64,000 nucleotides of DNA from an uncultured Chryseobacterium sp. (GCF_936933875.1 NZ_CAKZIK010000022.1:1-64000), one strand, 5' to 3'; positions 23,176 to 32,825 are shown, counted from the first letter of the stretch. Made by a program: numbers and translations. Notes: generated by a model from the letters alone, not told the origin.

Positions 23176-24717
23176 ATGGCAAAGCAGGAAGACTTGTTTA
23201 AAAATGTGGTTTCCCACGCAAAAGAATACGGGTTTATTTTTCCTTCGAGTGAGATATATGACGGACTTTCAGCCGTTTACGATTATGGACAGAATGGTGC
23301 GGAACTGAAAAACAACATCAAACAATACTGGTGGAAAGCAATGGTGCAGCTCAATGAAAACATCGTTGGGATAGATTCTGCCATTTTGATGCATCCAACA
23401 ACCTGGAAAGCTTCCGGTCACGTTGATGCTTTTAACGACCCTTTGATCGATAATAAAGATTCCAAAAAACGTTTCCGTGCGGATGTTTTAATTGAAGATT
23501 ATTGCGCGAAACTGGAAGATAAGGCACAAAAAGAAATCGAAAAAGCGGAGAAAAGATTTGGTGATGCTTTCGACAAGGCTCAGTTTGAATCTACTAATCC
23601 GAGAGTAATGGAATACCGCGAAAAGCAGAAAAACATCCTATCGAGAATGGCAAAATCTTTAGAAAATGAAGATTTGGCTGATGTAAAAGCTTTGATTGAA
23701 GAGCTTGAAATAGCTGACCCAGATACAGGCTCCAAAAACTGGACAGATGTTCGTCAGTTCAACCTGATGTTTGGAACAAAACTTGGCGCTTCTGCGGATA
23801 ATGCGATGGATTTATACCTTCGTCCGGAAACTGCACAGGGAATTTTTGTGAACTTTTTGAACGTACAAAAAACTTCAAGACATAAATTGCCTTTCGGGAT
23901 TGCACAAATAGGGAAAGCCTTTAGAAATGAGATTGTTGCGAGACAGTTTATCTTCAGAATGCGTGAATTTGAACAGATGGAAATGCAGTTTTTTGTTCCG
24001 CCGGGAACTGAGCTGAAATTTTACGAAGAATGGAAGCAAAAACGTCTGAACTGGCATTTGGCTTTAGGCTTAGGACAGGAAAACTACAAATTCCACGACC
24101 ACGAAAAACTGGCGCATTATGCGAACGCTGCTGCAGATATTGAATTTAAATTTCCATTTGGTTTCAAGGAATTAGAAGGAATTCACTCGAGAACAGATTT
24201 CGATTTGGGAGCGCACGAAAAATTCTCCGGAAGAAAATTGCAGTATTTCGACCCTGAAAGAAACGAAAACTATGTTCCTTACGTAGTGGAAACATCAATT
24301 GGTTTGGACAGAATGTTCCTGGCTTTAATGTCGCACTGTCTGAAAAACGAAACTTTGGAAGACGGTTCCGAAAGAACCGTTCTTTCGCTTCCGCCGGCTT
24401 TGGCTCCGGTAAAAGCTGCGATTTTGCCATTGGTGAAAAAAGACGGATTACCTGAATTCGCCAACAAAATTTACGATGAATTGAAGTACGATTTCAACGT
24501 GTATTATGAAGAAAAAGATGCGATTGGAAAACGTTACAGAAGAATGGACGCGATTGGAACACCTTTCTGTATCACTGTGGACCACGATTCTTTGAACGAC
24601 AACACCGTAACTTTGAGAGAAAGAGATACCATGAAGCAAGAAAGAGTTGCTGTGGCTGATTTGAGAAGAATTATTGATGAAAAAGTGAATTTCAGAACGT
24701 TGCTTTCCAAGATTTAG
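23176..24717 (+). CDS. glyS: Glycyl-tRNA synthetase (alpha2 type)
   Basis: This single-chain class II synthetase charges tRNA-Gly. At 513 residues it is the homodimeric type also found in archaea, eukaryotes and several bacterial phyla, not the alpha2beta2 form. Motifs seen include the N-terminal GFIFPSSEIYDGLSAVYDYG, motif 2 in AFRNEIVARQFIFRMREFEQMEMQ (given here as FRNEI and EFEQMEMQ, about residues 252-276), and the motif 3 region ETSIGLDRMFLALM (about 373-386). The anticodon-binding domain (about 405-513) includes LPPALAPVKAAILPL. A tRNA-Gly(GCC) gene is at 36298. Confidence 0.93.
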   Translation: MAKQEDLFKNVVSHAKEYGFIFPSSEIYDGLSAVYDYGQNGAELKNNIKQYWWKAMVQLNENIVGIDSAILMHPTTWKASGHVDAFNDPLIDNKDSKKRFRADVLIEDYCAKLEDKAQKEIEKAEKRFGDAFDKAQFESTNPRVMEYREKQKNILSRMAKSLENEDLADVKALIEELEIADPDTGSKNWTDVRQFNLMFGTKLGASADNAMDLYLRPETAQGIFVNFLNVQKTSRHKLPFGIAQIGKAFRNEIVARQFIFRMREFEQMEMQFFVPPGTELKFYEEWKQKRLNWHLALGLGQENYKFHDHEKLAHYANAAADIEFKFPFGFKELEGIHSRTDFDLGAHEKFSGRKLQYFDPERNENYVPYVVETSIGLDRMFLALMSHCLKNETLEDGSERTVLSLPPALAPVKAAILPLVKKDGLPEFANKIYDELKYDFNVYYEEKDAIGKRYRRMDAIGTPFCITVDHDSLNDNTVTLRERDTMKQERVAVADLRRIIDEKVNFRTLLSKI

Positions 24718-24736
24718 TACTTTTTAACTATAGATT

Positions 24737-24769
24737 AAAATTTCTGCAAGACTTTGCAGGAATTTTTTT
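24737..24769 (+). terminator. glyS terminator
   Basis: The stem AAATTTCTGCAA/TTGCAGGAATTT (one wobble) is followed by a T-run. It overlaps the -33 region of the next promoter. Confidence 0.8.
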
Positions 24770-24780
24770 ATATACATTTG
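24753..24780 (+). promoter_or_regulatory. Promoter TTTG-N16-TACATTTG for the GLPGLI gene
   Basis: The -33 TTTG is at 24753-24756, inside the terminator stem, and the -7 TACATTTG is at 24773-24780. The ATG follows four bases later, again predicting a leaderless message. Confidence 0.6.
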
Positions 24781-24784
24781 GAAT

Positions 24785-25594
24785 ATGAAACACATTCTAC
24801 TATTTATCTTTTTTATAAATTCTTTTGCAGCAGCACAAAGTCACAGATTTATTTACGAATATTCCTACAAGCCTGATTCGCTAAAACAGGATTCTATCGT
24901 TAAGAAACTAATGAGACTAAACATTACAAAAGATTTTTCAGAATTTCTACCAGAAAAGAAAGCAAAAAATGATTCTGTTATCATGAAAAATCTGGAAATG
25001 AAAAAAAATTTTGATATTGAATTCTCCGAGAATGATATTTCAACCGATTCTTATACAGATTTACATTCAGCAGAAACAAAAGTGTTTGCAGAGATTGGCA
25101 TTCAGCAGGTTGCCGTAAAAATTAATGAACTTCCTCAATGGAATTTACAAAAGGAAACGAAAAAAATAAGTGGTTATAACTGTCAAAAGGCTAACTCATT
25201 TTATAAAGGACGCCTCTGGTATGCGTGGTTTACCAATGAACTTCCTTTTCAGGATGGTCCTTATATTTTCAAAGGTCTTCCTGGACTAATTGTTGAGTTA
25301 GAAGACCAAACTAAAAGTCATCATTTTATTTTGAAAGGAAATCACAACAGCACCAACAATAAAATAAACCGTTTCACCATGGGAAAAATTGTTGATTTAG
25401 ATGAAAGCCGCTTCACTAAAGAATGGAAGAAATTCAAAGAAAATCCTGTTCCGGTAATGACGCAAATGCAAAACAGAGGCATTATTTTTTCGGGGGATGT
25501 TAATTTAACGTCGTCAAATAAAGCAGAAATTGAAAGGATTAAAAAAGAAATTTATTCTGTGAATAATGCAATGCTGCTGCAATTGTATCGATAG
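24785..25594 (+). CDS. GLPGLI family secreted protein
   Basis: This 269-residue protein has a signal peptide ending near FAAAQ (about residue 18) and carries the name-giving motif in FKGLPGLIVELED (about 161-173). The conserved context before it, GRLWYAWFTNELPFQDGPY (about 140-158), and a Cys in ISGYNCQKA (about 127-135) are also present. GLPGLI proteins are a Bacteroidota family of unknown function, exported and often found near TonB receptors. Here it stands alone behind glyS. No enzymatic motif is evident. Confidence 0.88.
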   Translation: MKHILLFIFFINSFAAAQSHRFIYEYSYKPDSLKQDSIVKKLMRLNITKDFSEFLPEKKAKNDSVIMKNLEMKKNFDIEFSENDISTDSYTDLHSAETKVFAEIGIQQVAVKINELPQWNLQKETKKISGYNCQKANSFYKGRLWYAWFTNELPFQDGPYIFKGLPGLIVELEDQTKSHHFILKGNHNSTNNKINRFTMGKIVDLDESRFTKEWKKFKENPVPVMTQMQNRGIIFSGDVNLTSSNKAEIERIKKEIYSVNNAMLLQLYR

Positions 25595-25670
25595 TTGTTC
25601 TAAATAATTTACGCAAAACATTTCATAGTTTTTGACGGAATTTTTAGTTAATTTGTTGAAAAAATTTGCA

Positions 25671-26804
25671 GTGAAAAAATTTCTGAAAGGTTTATTGATG
25701 GTTTTGGCCGGACTTGTAGCGCTTTCTTATATGCTTGGTTATGATTATCTTTTTAAAGGAATTTGGGTAACCTATCTTCATGGAGATACAAGTGCTACAA
25801 TTGATGACGGTAAATTTTTTCCAAGCCATACGATTGTGAGAGGAACGCCAAAACCTTGGGTAAAAGATGCGAATTACAACAAGACAAAACTTCCCGAAAA
25901 TATTCTGAAAAATTTGAAAGACAGCAAAACCGCTGCTTTAGTGGTTATTAAAAATGGGAAATTGCTGCACGAAGAATATTGGAACGGCTACAACGCGAAC
26001 TCTCGAACCAATTCTTTTTCGATGGCAAAAACCGTTACGACACTTTTAATGGGAGCAGCCATTGCGGATGGAAAAATCGATTCTGAAAACCAATACTTTT
26101 CTGATTTCTATCAAAATTACGCTAACGTCCCGTACGGAAATAAGCTTACTTTGAAAGACTTATCTTCGATGGAAGCCGGGCTCAACTGGCACGAAAACTA
26201 TAAAAATCCTTTCAGCCCAAATGCGAAAGCATATTACGGAAAAAGTCTTGGAAAATCAGTTTTGCTCAAAAATTTCAAAGAAAATCCGGGAACGAAATTC
26301 GAATATCAAAGCGGTTCAACACAACTTTTAGGATTTGCCATCCGAAAAGCCGTGAATATGCCGATTGCGAGTTACGCTTCCAAAAAATTGTGGATTCCAC
26401 TCGGAATGGAACAAAATGCAGAATGGAGTACCGATGATTTCGGAATGGAAAAAACGTTTTGCTGCATCCAAAGTGACGCCAAAGATTTTGCAAAATTAGG
26501 TCAGCTCATGCTGAATAATGGAAAAGTGGACACGCTGCAAATCATCAGTCCGGATTTTATCCAAAAGATGATTACGCCAACAAAATTATCCAAAAATGCA
26601 TACGGAATGGGACTTTGGATTAATTACGACAATCCAATAAAGCATTATTTCTTTTGGGGTCTTCTTGGCCAATACATCATCGTAATTCCTGAAAAACAGA
26701 TGATTATTGTAAGAACCGGAAGTTATAAAGACCAACCTAAAAATGATAACGGAAGACCGGATCAGGTGAAGTTTTTGGTGAATGAACTTTCGAAAATATT
26801 CTAA
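25671..26804 (+). CDS. Membrane-anchored serine hydrolase (beta-lactamase/class C-like)
   Basis: This protein of the serine beta-lactamase-like superfamily (377 residues from this start) has one N-terminal membrane anchor and a large periplasmic domain. The SxxK motif is in NSFSMAKTV (Ser-Met-Ala-Lys), the Tyr-containing second motif in FEYQSGSTQ, and a C-terminal GLLGQYI segment stands near the third motif. Such proteins include DD-peptidases and esterases; antibiotic hydrolysis is not implied. The start is uncertain. This GTG gives a clean KKFLKGLLMVLAG signal anchor, while a TTG at 25632 would add 13 residues and an ATG at 25698 would shorten it. Confidence 0.8.
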   Translation: MKKFLKGLLMVLAGLVALSYMLGYDYLFKGIWVTYLHGDTSATIDDGKFFPSHTIVRGTPKPWVKDANYNKTKLPENILKNLKDSKTAALVVIKNGKLLHEEYWNGYNANSRTNSFSMAKTVTTLLMGAAIADGKIDSENQYFSDFYQNYANVPYGNKLTLKDLSSMEAGLNWHENYKNPFSPNAKAYYGKSLGKSVLLKNFKENPGTKFEYQSGSTQLLGFAIRKAVNMPIASYASKKLWIPLGMEQNAEWSTDDFGMEKTFCCIQSDAKDFAKLGQLMLNNGKVDTLQIISPDFIQKMITPTKLSKNAYGMGLWINYDNPIKHYFFWGLLGQYIIVIPEKQMIIVRTGSYKDQPKNDNGRPDQVKFLVNELSKIF

Positions 26805-26856
26805 AAGAGAGATTCGATTCTACTCGCTATGTTTAGAATTAACAAATTGAAACTGT

Positions 26857-26887
26857 TTTTCCGCGGCGGCTTCGCCGCCGCGGAAAA
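26857..26887. repeat. Perfect GC-rich hairpin, copy 2
   Basis: Fourteen-base arms (TTTTCCGCGGCGGC) flank a TTC loop. It has the same core as 23056-23088, inverted, and the word TACTCGCT (complement of AGCGAGTA) lies on its other side at 26821. It sits between the serine hydrolase and sufS and could end the hydrolase transcript. Confidence 0.8.
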
Positions 26888-26915
26888 TTCAACAATCCCT
26901 TTCCAATAAATTTCG

Positions 26916-26923
26916 TAAATTTG
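26916..26923 (+). promoter_or_regulatory. -7 promoter element (TAAATTTG) for sufS
   Basis: TAAATTTG lies 48 bases before the ATG at 26972, leaving an approximately 40-base leader. Confidence 0.5.
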
Positions 26924-26971
26924 AACCGTTCTAAATAACCAAATCCAACTTTAGAATTTTTAAATTTCATC

Positions 26972-28192
26972 ATGATTGATCTACAGCAGATAAGAAGTCA
27001 GTTTCCCATTTTAAATCAGCAAGTTAACGGCAAACCATTGGTTTATCTGGACAATGCTGCAACCTCACAAAAACCGGTTTCGGTTTTGGAAAGTTGGGAA
27101 AAATATTATACTGATATCAACGCCAATGTCCATCGTGGAATCCATACGCTCAGTCAGTTAGCGACTGAAGAGATGGAAAATTCAAGAAAGAAAATTCAGA
27201 AATTCATTAATGCTGAACACGATTTCGAAGTTATTTTTACTAAAGGAACAACAGAAGGTATCAATTTGATTGCTTATGCAATAACATCGCAGATTAAATC
27301 AGGAGATGAAATTATTATCTCTTATCTCGAACATCATTCGAACATTGTTCCGTGGCAGATGCTGTGTGAGAGAACCGGTGCTGTTCTGAAAGTGATTCCG
27401 ATTGATGAAAACGGAATCCTTCAACTTGATTTTTTAGATAGAAACCTTAGCGAAAAAACGAAAATTGTATCTGTTAATCAGGTTTCGAATGCTTTGGGAA
27501 TTGTAAATCCGATTGATGAAATTATTTCAAAAACAAGAAAAAATTCTGACGCTGTTATCATTATCGACGGAGCACAGTCTTCTCCGCATTTCAAAATTGA
27601 TGTTCAGAAAATAGACTGTGATTTCTTCGTGTTTTCAGGGCATAAAATGTATGCGCCAATGGGAACCGGAATTTTGTACGGAAAAGAAGAAATACTCAGA
27701 AAATTGAATCCTTTTCATGGTGGTGGCGAAATGATTGCGACCTGTTCTTTCGAAAAAACGACTTACGCAGATTTGCCTTTTAAATTTGAAGCCGGAACAC
27801 CCAATGTTGGTGGAAATATCGCTTTGGGAGCTGCAGTGGATTTTATGGAATCTATTGGTCATGAAAATCTTCAGAACCACGAAAATGCTTTGCTGAATTA
27901 CGCCCAGAAGAAACTTCTCGAAATTGAGGGTTTAAAAATTTACGGCGAGAAAGCGGACAGAACAGGTGTTGTTTCTTTTAATCTTGAGGGAATCGGAATT
28001 TCATCTGATGTCGGAATGATTCTCGATAAAATGGGAATCGCCGTAAGAACCGGACATCACTGTACGCAACCTATTATGGAGTTTTTCAATATTGCTGGAA
28101 CTGTTCGCGCAAGTTTTGCGGTTTATAATACTTTTGAAGAAATTGATATTTTGGCGGAAGGGGTAAAAAAAGCACAGCGAATGCTGATGTAA
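26972..28192 (+). CDS. sufS: Cysteine desulfurase SufS
   Basis: This 406-residue PLP enzyme moves sulfur from cysteine to SufE/SufU for Fe-S cluster assembly. Group II (SufS/CsdA) features are the VYLDNAATSQKP N-terminus, the THRGIHTLS-type segment NVHRGIHTLS (about residues 53-62) and the PLP lysine in SGHKMYAP (about 226). The catalytic Cys is in RTGHHCTQP (about 368). It stands alone; the rest of the suf operon is not in the window, which is common in Flavobacteriia. Its stop codon directly abuts the stop of the convergent lipoprotein gene. Confidence 0.9.
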   Translation: MIDLQQIRSQFPILNQQVNGKPLVYLDNAATSQKPVSVLESWEKYYTDINANVHRGIHTLSQLATEEMENSRKKIQKFINAEHDFEVIFTKGTTEGINLIAYAITSQIKSGDEIIISYLEHHSNIVPWQMLCERTGAVLKVIPIDENGILQLDFLDRNLSEKTKIVSVNQVSNALGIVNPIDEIISKTRKNSDAVIIIDGAQSSPHFKIDVQKIDCDFFVFSGHKMYAPMGTGILYGKEEILRKLNPFHGGGEMIATCSFEKTTYADLPFKFEAGTPNVGGNIALGAAVDFMESIGHENLQNHENALLNYAQKKLLEIEGLKIYGEKADRTGVVSFNLEGIGISSDVGMILDKMGIAVRTGHHCTQPIMEFFNIAGTVRASFAVYNTFEEIDILAEGVKKAQRMLM

Positions 28193-28609
28193 TTATCTTA
28201 TTCCATCGGCTCCGCTTAAACCATTGAGCCTTAAACCGTATTTCCAGTTTGCATAAACGAAAACCTGATACAGCCTGTACTCAAACTTGAGTCCGTAATT
28301 TTCCTGTGGATCATAATCTATGGCAGATTCAACAATATTTCGGTATCGTCCTGCGTAATACAATGAGTTCCATTCATTAACAAGAAACGCATTTTTCGTT
28401 TTAAGATAACTTTCGATGTACATGCTCATTGGTTTTGCTACAGCGTTCAGGAAATAATCATATTGGGAATCATATACATCCAATTCCCATTCCCCGTCTT
28501 CATTTTTTTCCGGTTTAATTTCAGAATTCTGGGAATCAGCAACCGGATTTCTTGGTGCACAGCTTGAAAACCCTATGATAATTAAGAATATAATAAGCAG
28601 CTTTTTCAT
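28193..28609 (-). CDS. DUF6146-like lipoprotein
   Basis: This 138-residue lipoprotein has a signal peptide with lipobox FSSC (Cys at about 17). The mature domain is aromatic-rich, with segments VYDSQYDYFLNA (about 46-57), NEWNSLYYAGRYRN (about 79-92) and FEYRLYQVFVYANWKYG (about 107-123). I recall this pattern as DUF6146, a Bacteroidota family of unknown function; the name is a tentative assignment. I chose the ATG at 28609, which starts a standard signal peptide, rather than a start 12 codons upstream. It lies downstream of a terminator and so forms its own short transcript. Confidence 0.7.
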   Translation of the reverse strand: MKKLLIIFLIIIGFSSCAPRNPVADSQNSEIKPEKNEDGEWELDVYDSQYDYFLNAVAKPMSMYIESYLKTKNAFLVNEWNSLYYAGRYRNIVESAIDYDPQENYGLKFEYRLYQVFVYANWKYGLRLNGLSGADGIR

Positions 28610-28643
28610 GGTAACATTTTTAAATATAGTAAAATAAAGATAC

Positions 28644-28670
28644 AAAAAAACCGCATTGCTGCGGTTTTAA
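28644..28670 (-). terminator. Terminator of the secreted EEP gene
   Basis: The stem AAAACCGC/GCGGTTTT with a six-base loop and a T-run on the minus strand follows the stop at 28674. Confidence 0.85.
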
Positions 28671-28673
28671 TTA

Positions 28674-29870
28674 TTATTTAATGTACTCTCGCTGTACTAT
28701 GGAAACAGCCGGGAAGTGGTCGCTATAACCTCCGGTGTAACGGTCTCCATCCCAAGAACGCAACGGATAACCCTTCCACTGTCCTTCTCTGTTAATCATA
28801 TAAGACGGAGCGTAAATTTCCGCTTTGTAAATGGTATAAGTAGGTGTAATTTTTTCACCCAACAAGTTTCTTGAAACAATAATTTGGTCGAACAAATTCG
28901 GTGCATCACGGTAAGCCAATGAAGCAACACCTGCTTTATACAGTTTTGTCATTAGGTTGAAATAAGGATTCTTATCCGAAAGATCTTTCTGATCACCTAC
29001 AGCACCTAAATATTTTTTCAAACTCGGACTTACAGGATCGTCGTTAAAATCTCCCATGGCAAACGTTTTTACTGAAGGATCTTTAGCTCGAACTTTGTCC
29101 ATTTCAGTTTTCAAAACAGTTGCTGCAGCATTTCTCCTGATAGCTGAAGCTGCTTCTCCTCCTCTTCTGGAAGGCCAGTGATTCATGAACACTGCAATTT
29201 TTTCACCATCCAACAAACCTTCTACAACCAAAACATCACGGGTATATTCTCGTTTTCCTTCATCATCAAAAACTTTTACCTCTTTTTTGTAAGAATTAGT
29301 AGGGATAAACCTTTTCTTTTGATAAATAACTGCAACATCAATCCCTCTGTAATCGTAAGAATTATAATGAATAATCCCGTAATCGTCTTTTGCCAATTCC
29401 GGCTGGTTAATTACATCCTGAACAACCTGCCTGTTTTCCACTTCAATTAATCCAACAATTGCAGGATTGGTGTTGGTGTACTGTCTTCCCAGTTCTGAGA
29501 TGACTTTAGCAACATTATGAAGTTTTTGTTTGTAAACTTTTCCGCCGTAATGTTTGGGACTTAATGGTGTAAATTCCTCGTTACTTCCCTGGTAACGGAT
29601 TACTTTTTTACCAATAAGGAGAGAATCACTCCAAACTCCATCATATTTATCCTGTGTAGTTTCCAAATATTTTAAAGAATCTACGGGAACACTACGGTGG
29701 AACTTAGGGCTTTTAATTGGTAAAGTACCATCTATATAATCTGCGGATGGTATGGTATCCCAAAGGTTTTCAACATTCAAAAACGCAACCGTAGCGCGCT
29801 GTACCTGTTTTTGCTGAGCGAAAATAAAGCTGAAGCAAAACAAAGCCAAAAGTAAAAGTTGTTTTTTCAT
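28674..29870 (-). CDS. Secreted endonuclease/exonuclease/phosphatase (EEP) family protein
   Basis: This 398-residue exported protein (signal peptide ending near FIFAQ, about residue 18) has the DNase I/EEP fold of metal-dependent phosphodiesterases. Family motifs include VAFLNVENLWDT (about 28-39), the metal Glu in VGLIEVENRQV (about 138-148) and the YRGIDVAVIY substrate segment (about 173-182). FMNHWPSRRGG (about 227-237), AMGDFNDDP (about 271-279) and the final SDHFPAVS (His base) complete the set. It probably hydrolyses phosphodiesters outside the cytoplasm. It is divergent from a TonB receptor/DUF5689 pair, with which it may form one functional unit. Confidence 0.88.
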   Translation of the reverse strand: MKKQLLLLALFCFSFIFAQQKQVQRATVAFLNVENLWDTIPSADYIDGTLPIKSPKFHRSVPVDSLKYLETTQDKYDGVWSDSLLIGKKVIRYQGSNEEFTPLSPKHYGGKVYKQKLHNVAKVISELGRQYTNTNPAIVGLIEVENRQVVQDVINQPELAKDDYGIIHYNSYDYRGIDVAVIYQKKRFIPTNSYKKEVKVFDDEGKREYTRDVLVVEGLLDGEKIAVFMNHWPSRRGGEAASAIRRNAAATVLKTEMDKVRAKDPSVKTFAMGDFNDDPVSPSLKKYLGAVGDQKDLSDKNPYFNLMTKLYKAGVASLAYRDAPNLFDQIIVSRNLLGEKITPTYTIYKAEIYAPSYMINREGQWKGYPLRSWDGDRYTGGYSDHFPAVSIVQREYIK

Positions 29871-29890
29871 TATATCATTAAATAGGAACG

Positions 29891-29898
29891 CAAATTTA
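29891..29898 (-). promoter_or_regulatory. -7 promoter element (TAAATTTG) for the secreted EEP gene
   Basis: The minus strand reads TAAATTTG, 20 bases upstream of the ATG. It lies about 105 bases from the divergent receptor promoter. Confidence 0.55.
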
Positions 29899-30002
29899 TA
29901 TTTTTCTTTTCAGTTAGATTAAGAAATTGATTAATAATTAAATGTGAACAAAATATAATAAATATCATTGTTAAAAAACTTTAACAAAATCAAAAATAAA
30001 GT

Positions 30003-30010
30003 TAACTTTG
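30003..30010 (+). promoter_or_regulatory. -7 promoter element (TAACTTTG) for the TonB receptor
   Basis: TAACTTTG matches TAnnTTTG and lies 49 bases before the ATG at 30060. Confidence 0.55.
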
Positions 30011-30059
30011 CGTCCCTTGTTTAATGAATTAAAAACCAACAGGAAACAATTAAAAAGTT

Positions 30060-32804
30060 ATGATAAAAAAATTATCTTTAATCTCTTTGTTTACCTTGCT
30101 TCCAGCATCGTTTTACTATGCGCAGACAACAGTTTACGCCTATATTAAAGATGCGCAGGGTAACCCAATTGAAAGAGCTGAGGTAGATCTTCAACAATCC
30201 GACAACGATATAACTGCAGACAAAATCGGTTATTTTCAGTTTGTGGATATGCAACCGGGAACGTACCAAATAACTGTGTCGAAGCCAGGTTATGAAACAC
30301 GTGTACTAGATTTCGATGTTAATTCGGCAGAAAAAAGAAAAGATTTAGGAGTTATTAACCTTTCTCTTCTTTCAGGAAGTTCTGATGCTGGTGTAATTGT
30401 AGTGGATGAAGCTACAACTGACGATGAAGGAAGCTCAATGCAACCTACAGTAGGACTTTTGAGTTCTGGTCGTGATGCTTTCCAAAACGCTGCAGCTTTC
30501 GAATTGGGAGCGTACTGGTTCCGTCCAAGAGGGGTGGACAACAGATATGAAGATGTTTTGTTTAACGGTGTTTCAATGTCTAAAAACGACGACGGAAAAA
30601 TCGACTTCAGTAACTGGGGTGGTTTGAACGACGTTACAAGATATCCGCTTGAAAGTGTGGATAACATTACGCCTTCAGAATATACTTTCGGTAATTTAGG
30701 AGGGGTTGTTTATTATAACACAAGAGCATCCAGCTACAGAAAAGGAACTTCTTTGGCATATTCTTTCACGAACAGAAGTTATAGACACAGAGCGATGGCG
30801 ACATACTCTACAGGTCTTACAAAAAGCGGTTGGGCTTTTACAGTTTCAGGAAGCCGCAGATGGGCAGATGAAGGAGTAATTGAAGGAACTTACCAGGATG
30901 CTTACGCATATTTTGCTGCTGTTGAGAAAAAATTCAGCGACAGATTCTCTGTAAACTTAACTGCTTTTGGATCACCAACATACAGAGCTTCAAACAGTGC
31001 AAACACGCAGGAAGTTTACGATTTGATGGGTAAAAACTATAATGCATATTGGGGATGGCAAGATGGAGAAAAAAGAAATTCGAGAATCAGAAAGGTTTTT
31101 GAACCTGTTTTTCAACTTGGATTCTACAACAAAGTAGGAAAAACCAGCAACTGGAACAACACTTTCTCTTACCAAACAGGTAGCGATGCAAGATCCAGAT
31201 TAGACTGGTTCCATGCAAACGATCCTAACCCAACTTATTACAGAAAATTACCAAGCTGGGCCATTGAAAGTGGAGCAACACAGGCTGAAGTTGATGTTAT
31301 CTCCGACAGCTGGAGAAATGACGATAATGTAAGCCAAATCAACTGGCTGGATCTTTACGAAGCCAACAATAACAACAGAAGCATTGGTGCTCGTTACACA
31401 GTTGTAGAAGATGTAAATAAGGACAAAACATTTAACTATGTTTCTCACTTCGATACTAAATTAAGCGAGAATTGGAAATTAAATCTAAACTTCAACTATC
31501 AGAAACTTAAATCGGATAACTTTAGAAGAGTTAAAGATCTTTTAGGTGCAGATTTTGCTAATAACAAAGATGCTTTTGGTGGAGACGGTGAATACGACAT
31601 TGACAACCCGAACCAAAGAGCTGTTGTTGGAGACAGAGTACAGTATTCTTATGACCTGTTAAAAGACACTTATTCATTCAACGCATCTACAGAAGTAGAT
31701 TTAGCAAAATGGAATATTGTTGCTTCTGCTTTCACCTCTTTCTCAGAATCTCAGAGAGACGGTAAATTCAGAAACCATTTCTACCAAAACAATTCTAAAG
31801 GAAAAAGCGCTGTTTATAATGCAACAGATGCAGGTATTAAAGGTAAAATCACTTATAAACTAAACGGTAAAAACTTTATCGTTTACAACGGTGCATTCTT
31901 TAGCCTGGCTCCAAGTTTAAATGAAATCTTCTTAAATCCAAGAACAAACGATTTCCTTACACCAGAATTGCAGAACCAAATTATCAACTCTAACGATTTA
32001 AGCTATATTCTTAGAGGACAGATTCTGAAACTGAGAATTTCCGGTTACTGGACAGACATTTACAACTCAACAGAAGTATCAAGATACTATGCTGAAACTT
32101 CAGGTGAAGGTGGATTATTTACTACTGAGGTAATGGCCGGAGTGCAGAAAAGATATAAAGGTGCTGAACTTGGTGCAGACGTAAAAATTACGCCTACATT
32201 AAATGCCATTGCTGTTGCAAGCGTTGGTGAATACACTTACGAAAACAATCCGAATGTTTATTACGCAGCAGATGACGCAAATGTAATCCAGGGACCAAAC
32301 CTTTACGGAAAGGCCAATATTAAAGGATTTAAAGTGGCAGGAACTCCACAAAAAGCTTATTCATTTGGTTTGAGATATAACTCACCAAAATTCTGGTGGT
32401 TAGGTGCTTCCGCTAATTATTTGGCAGATCAGTATCTTGATTTCTCACCATTGACGAGAACTCCAGTATTCTACACCGATCCAATTACCGGTGACGATTA
32501 TGCTAATATCGATCCTACAAAATTGGCTGAACTTACTCAGCAAACGAAGTTTGACAATCAGTTTATGCTGAACGCCAATGCTGGGAAATCCTTCCTTTTC
32601 GGAAAATACAGAATGGGATTGAGTTTAAGTGTAAACAACATCCTGAACAACAGAAACTACGTAACTGGAGGATATGAGCAGGCTAGACTTGCAAACTATC
32701 CGGATGCAGTAATAGAAAGCAACAGAACGACACCATTGTTTGGCCCTAAATTATGGTACGACAGAGGGACAACGTTCTTCGCAAATGTATATTTAAGATT
32801 CTAA
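30060..32804 (+). CDS. TonB-dependent receptor with carboxypeptidase-like regulatory domain
   Basis: This 914-residue outer-membrane transporter has a signal peptide ending near FYYAQ (about residue 21). A carboxypeptidase regulatory-like domain follows (about 22-100; VYAYIKDAQGNPIERAEV, then GTYQITVSKPGYE). A plug (about 120-230) has RPRGVDNRYEDVLFNGV and ends NLGGVVYYNTR, and a beta-barrel closes with a terminal Phe (VYLRF). It is 21 bases upstream of the DUF5689 lipoprotein gene, so the pair forms a receptor/lipoprotein transcript. The substrate is unknown; the secreted EEP enzyme opposite suggests nucleic-acid or organophosphate compounds, as inference. Confidence 0.88.
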   Translation: MIKKLSLISLFTLLPASFYYAQTTVYAYIKDAQGNPIERAEVDLQQSDNDITADKIGYFQFVDMQPGTYQITVSKPGYETRVLDFDVNSAEKRKDLGVINLSLLSGSSDAGVIVVDEATTDDEGSSMQPTVGLLSSGRDAFQNAAAFELGAYWFRPRGVDNRYEDVLFNGVSMSKNDDGKIDFSNWGGLNDVTRYPLESVDNITPSEYTFGNLGGVVYYNTRASSYRKGTSLAYSFTNRSYRHRAMATYSTGLTKSGWAFTVSGSRRWADEGVIEGTYQDAYAYFAAVEKKFSDRFSVNLTAFGSPTYRASNSANTQEVYDLMGKNYNAYWGWQDGEKRNSRIRKVFEPVFQLGFYNKVGKTSNWNNTFSYQTGSDARSRLDWFHANDPNPTYYRKLPSWAIESGATQAEVDVISDSWRNDDNVSQINWLDLYEANNNNRSIGARYTVVEDVNKDKTFNYVSHFDTKLSENWKLNLNFNYQKLKSDNFRRVKDLLGADFANNKDAFGGDGEYDIDNPNQRAVVGDRVQYSYDLLKDTYSFNASTEVDLAKWNIVASAFTSFSESQRDGKFRNHFYQNNSKGKSAVYNATDAGIKGKITYKLNGKNFIVYNGAFFSLAPSLNEIFLNPRTNDFLTPELQNQIINSNDLSYILRGQILKLRISGYWTDIYNSTEVSRYYAETSGEGGLFTTEVMAGVQKRYKGAELGADVKITPTLNAIAVASVGEYTYENNPNVYYAADDANVIQGPNLYGKANIKGFKVAGTPQKAYSFGLRYNSPKFWWLGASANYLADQYLDFSPLTRTPVFYTDPITGDDYANIDPTKLAELTQQTKFDNQFMLNANAGKSFLFGKYRMGLSLSVNNILNNRNYVTGGYEQARLANYPDAVIESNRTTPLFGPKLWYDRGTTFFANVYLRF

Positions 32805-32825
32805 TTTTTTACAATTAAAGAAATA

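Noticed and set aside
25632..26804. Serine hydrolase as a true class C beta-lactamase resistance gene
   Set aside because: It has the fold motifs but is membrane-anchored with no strong overall match to AmpC. This family is mostly peptidases or esterases.
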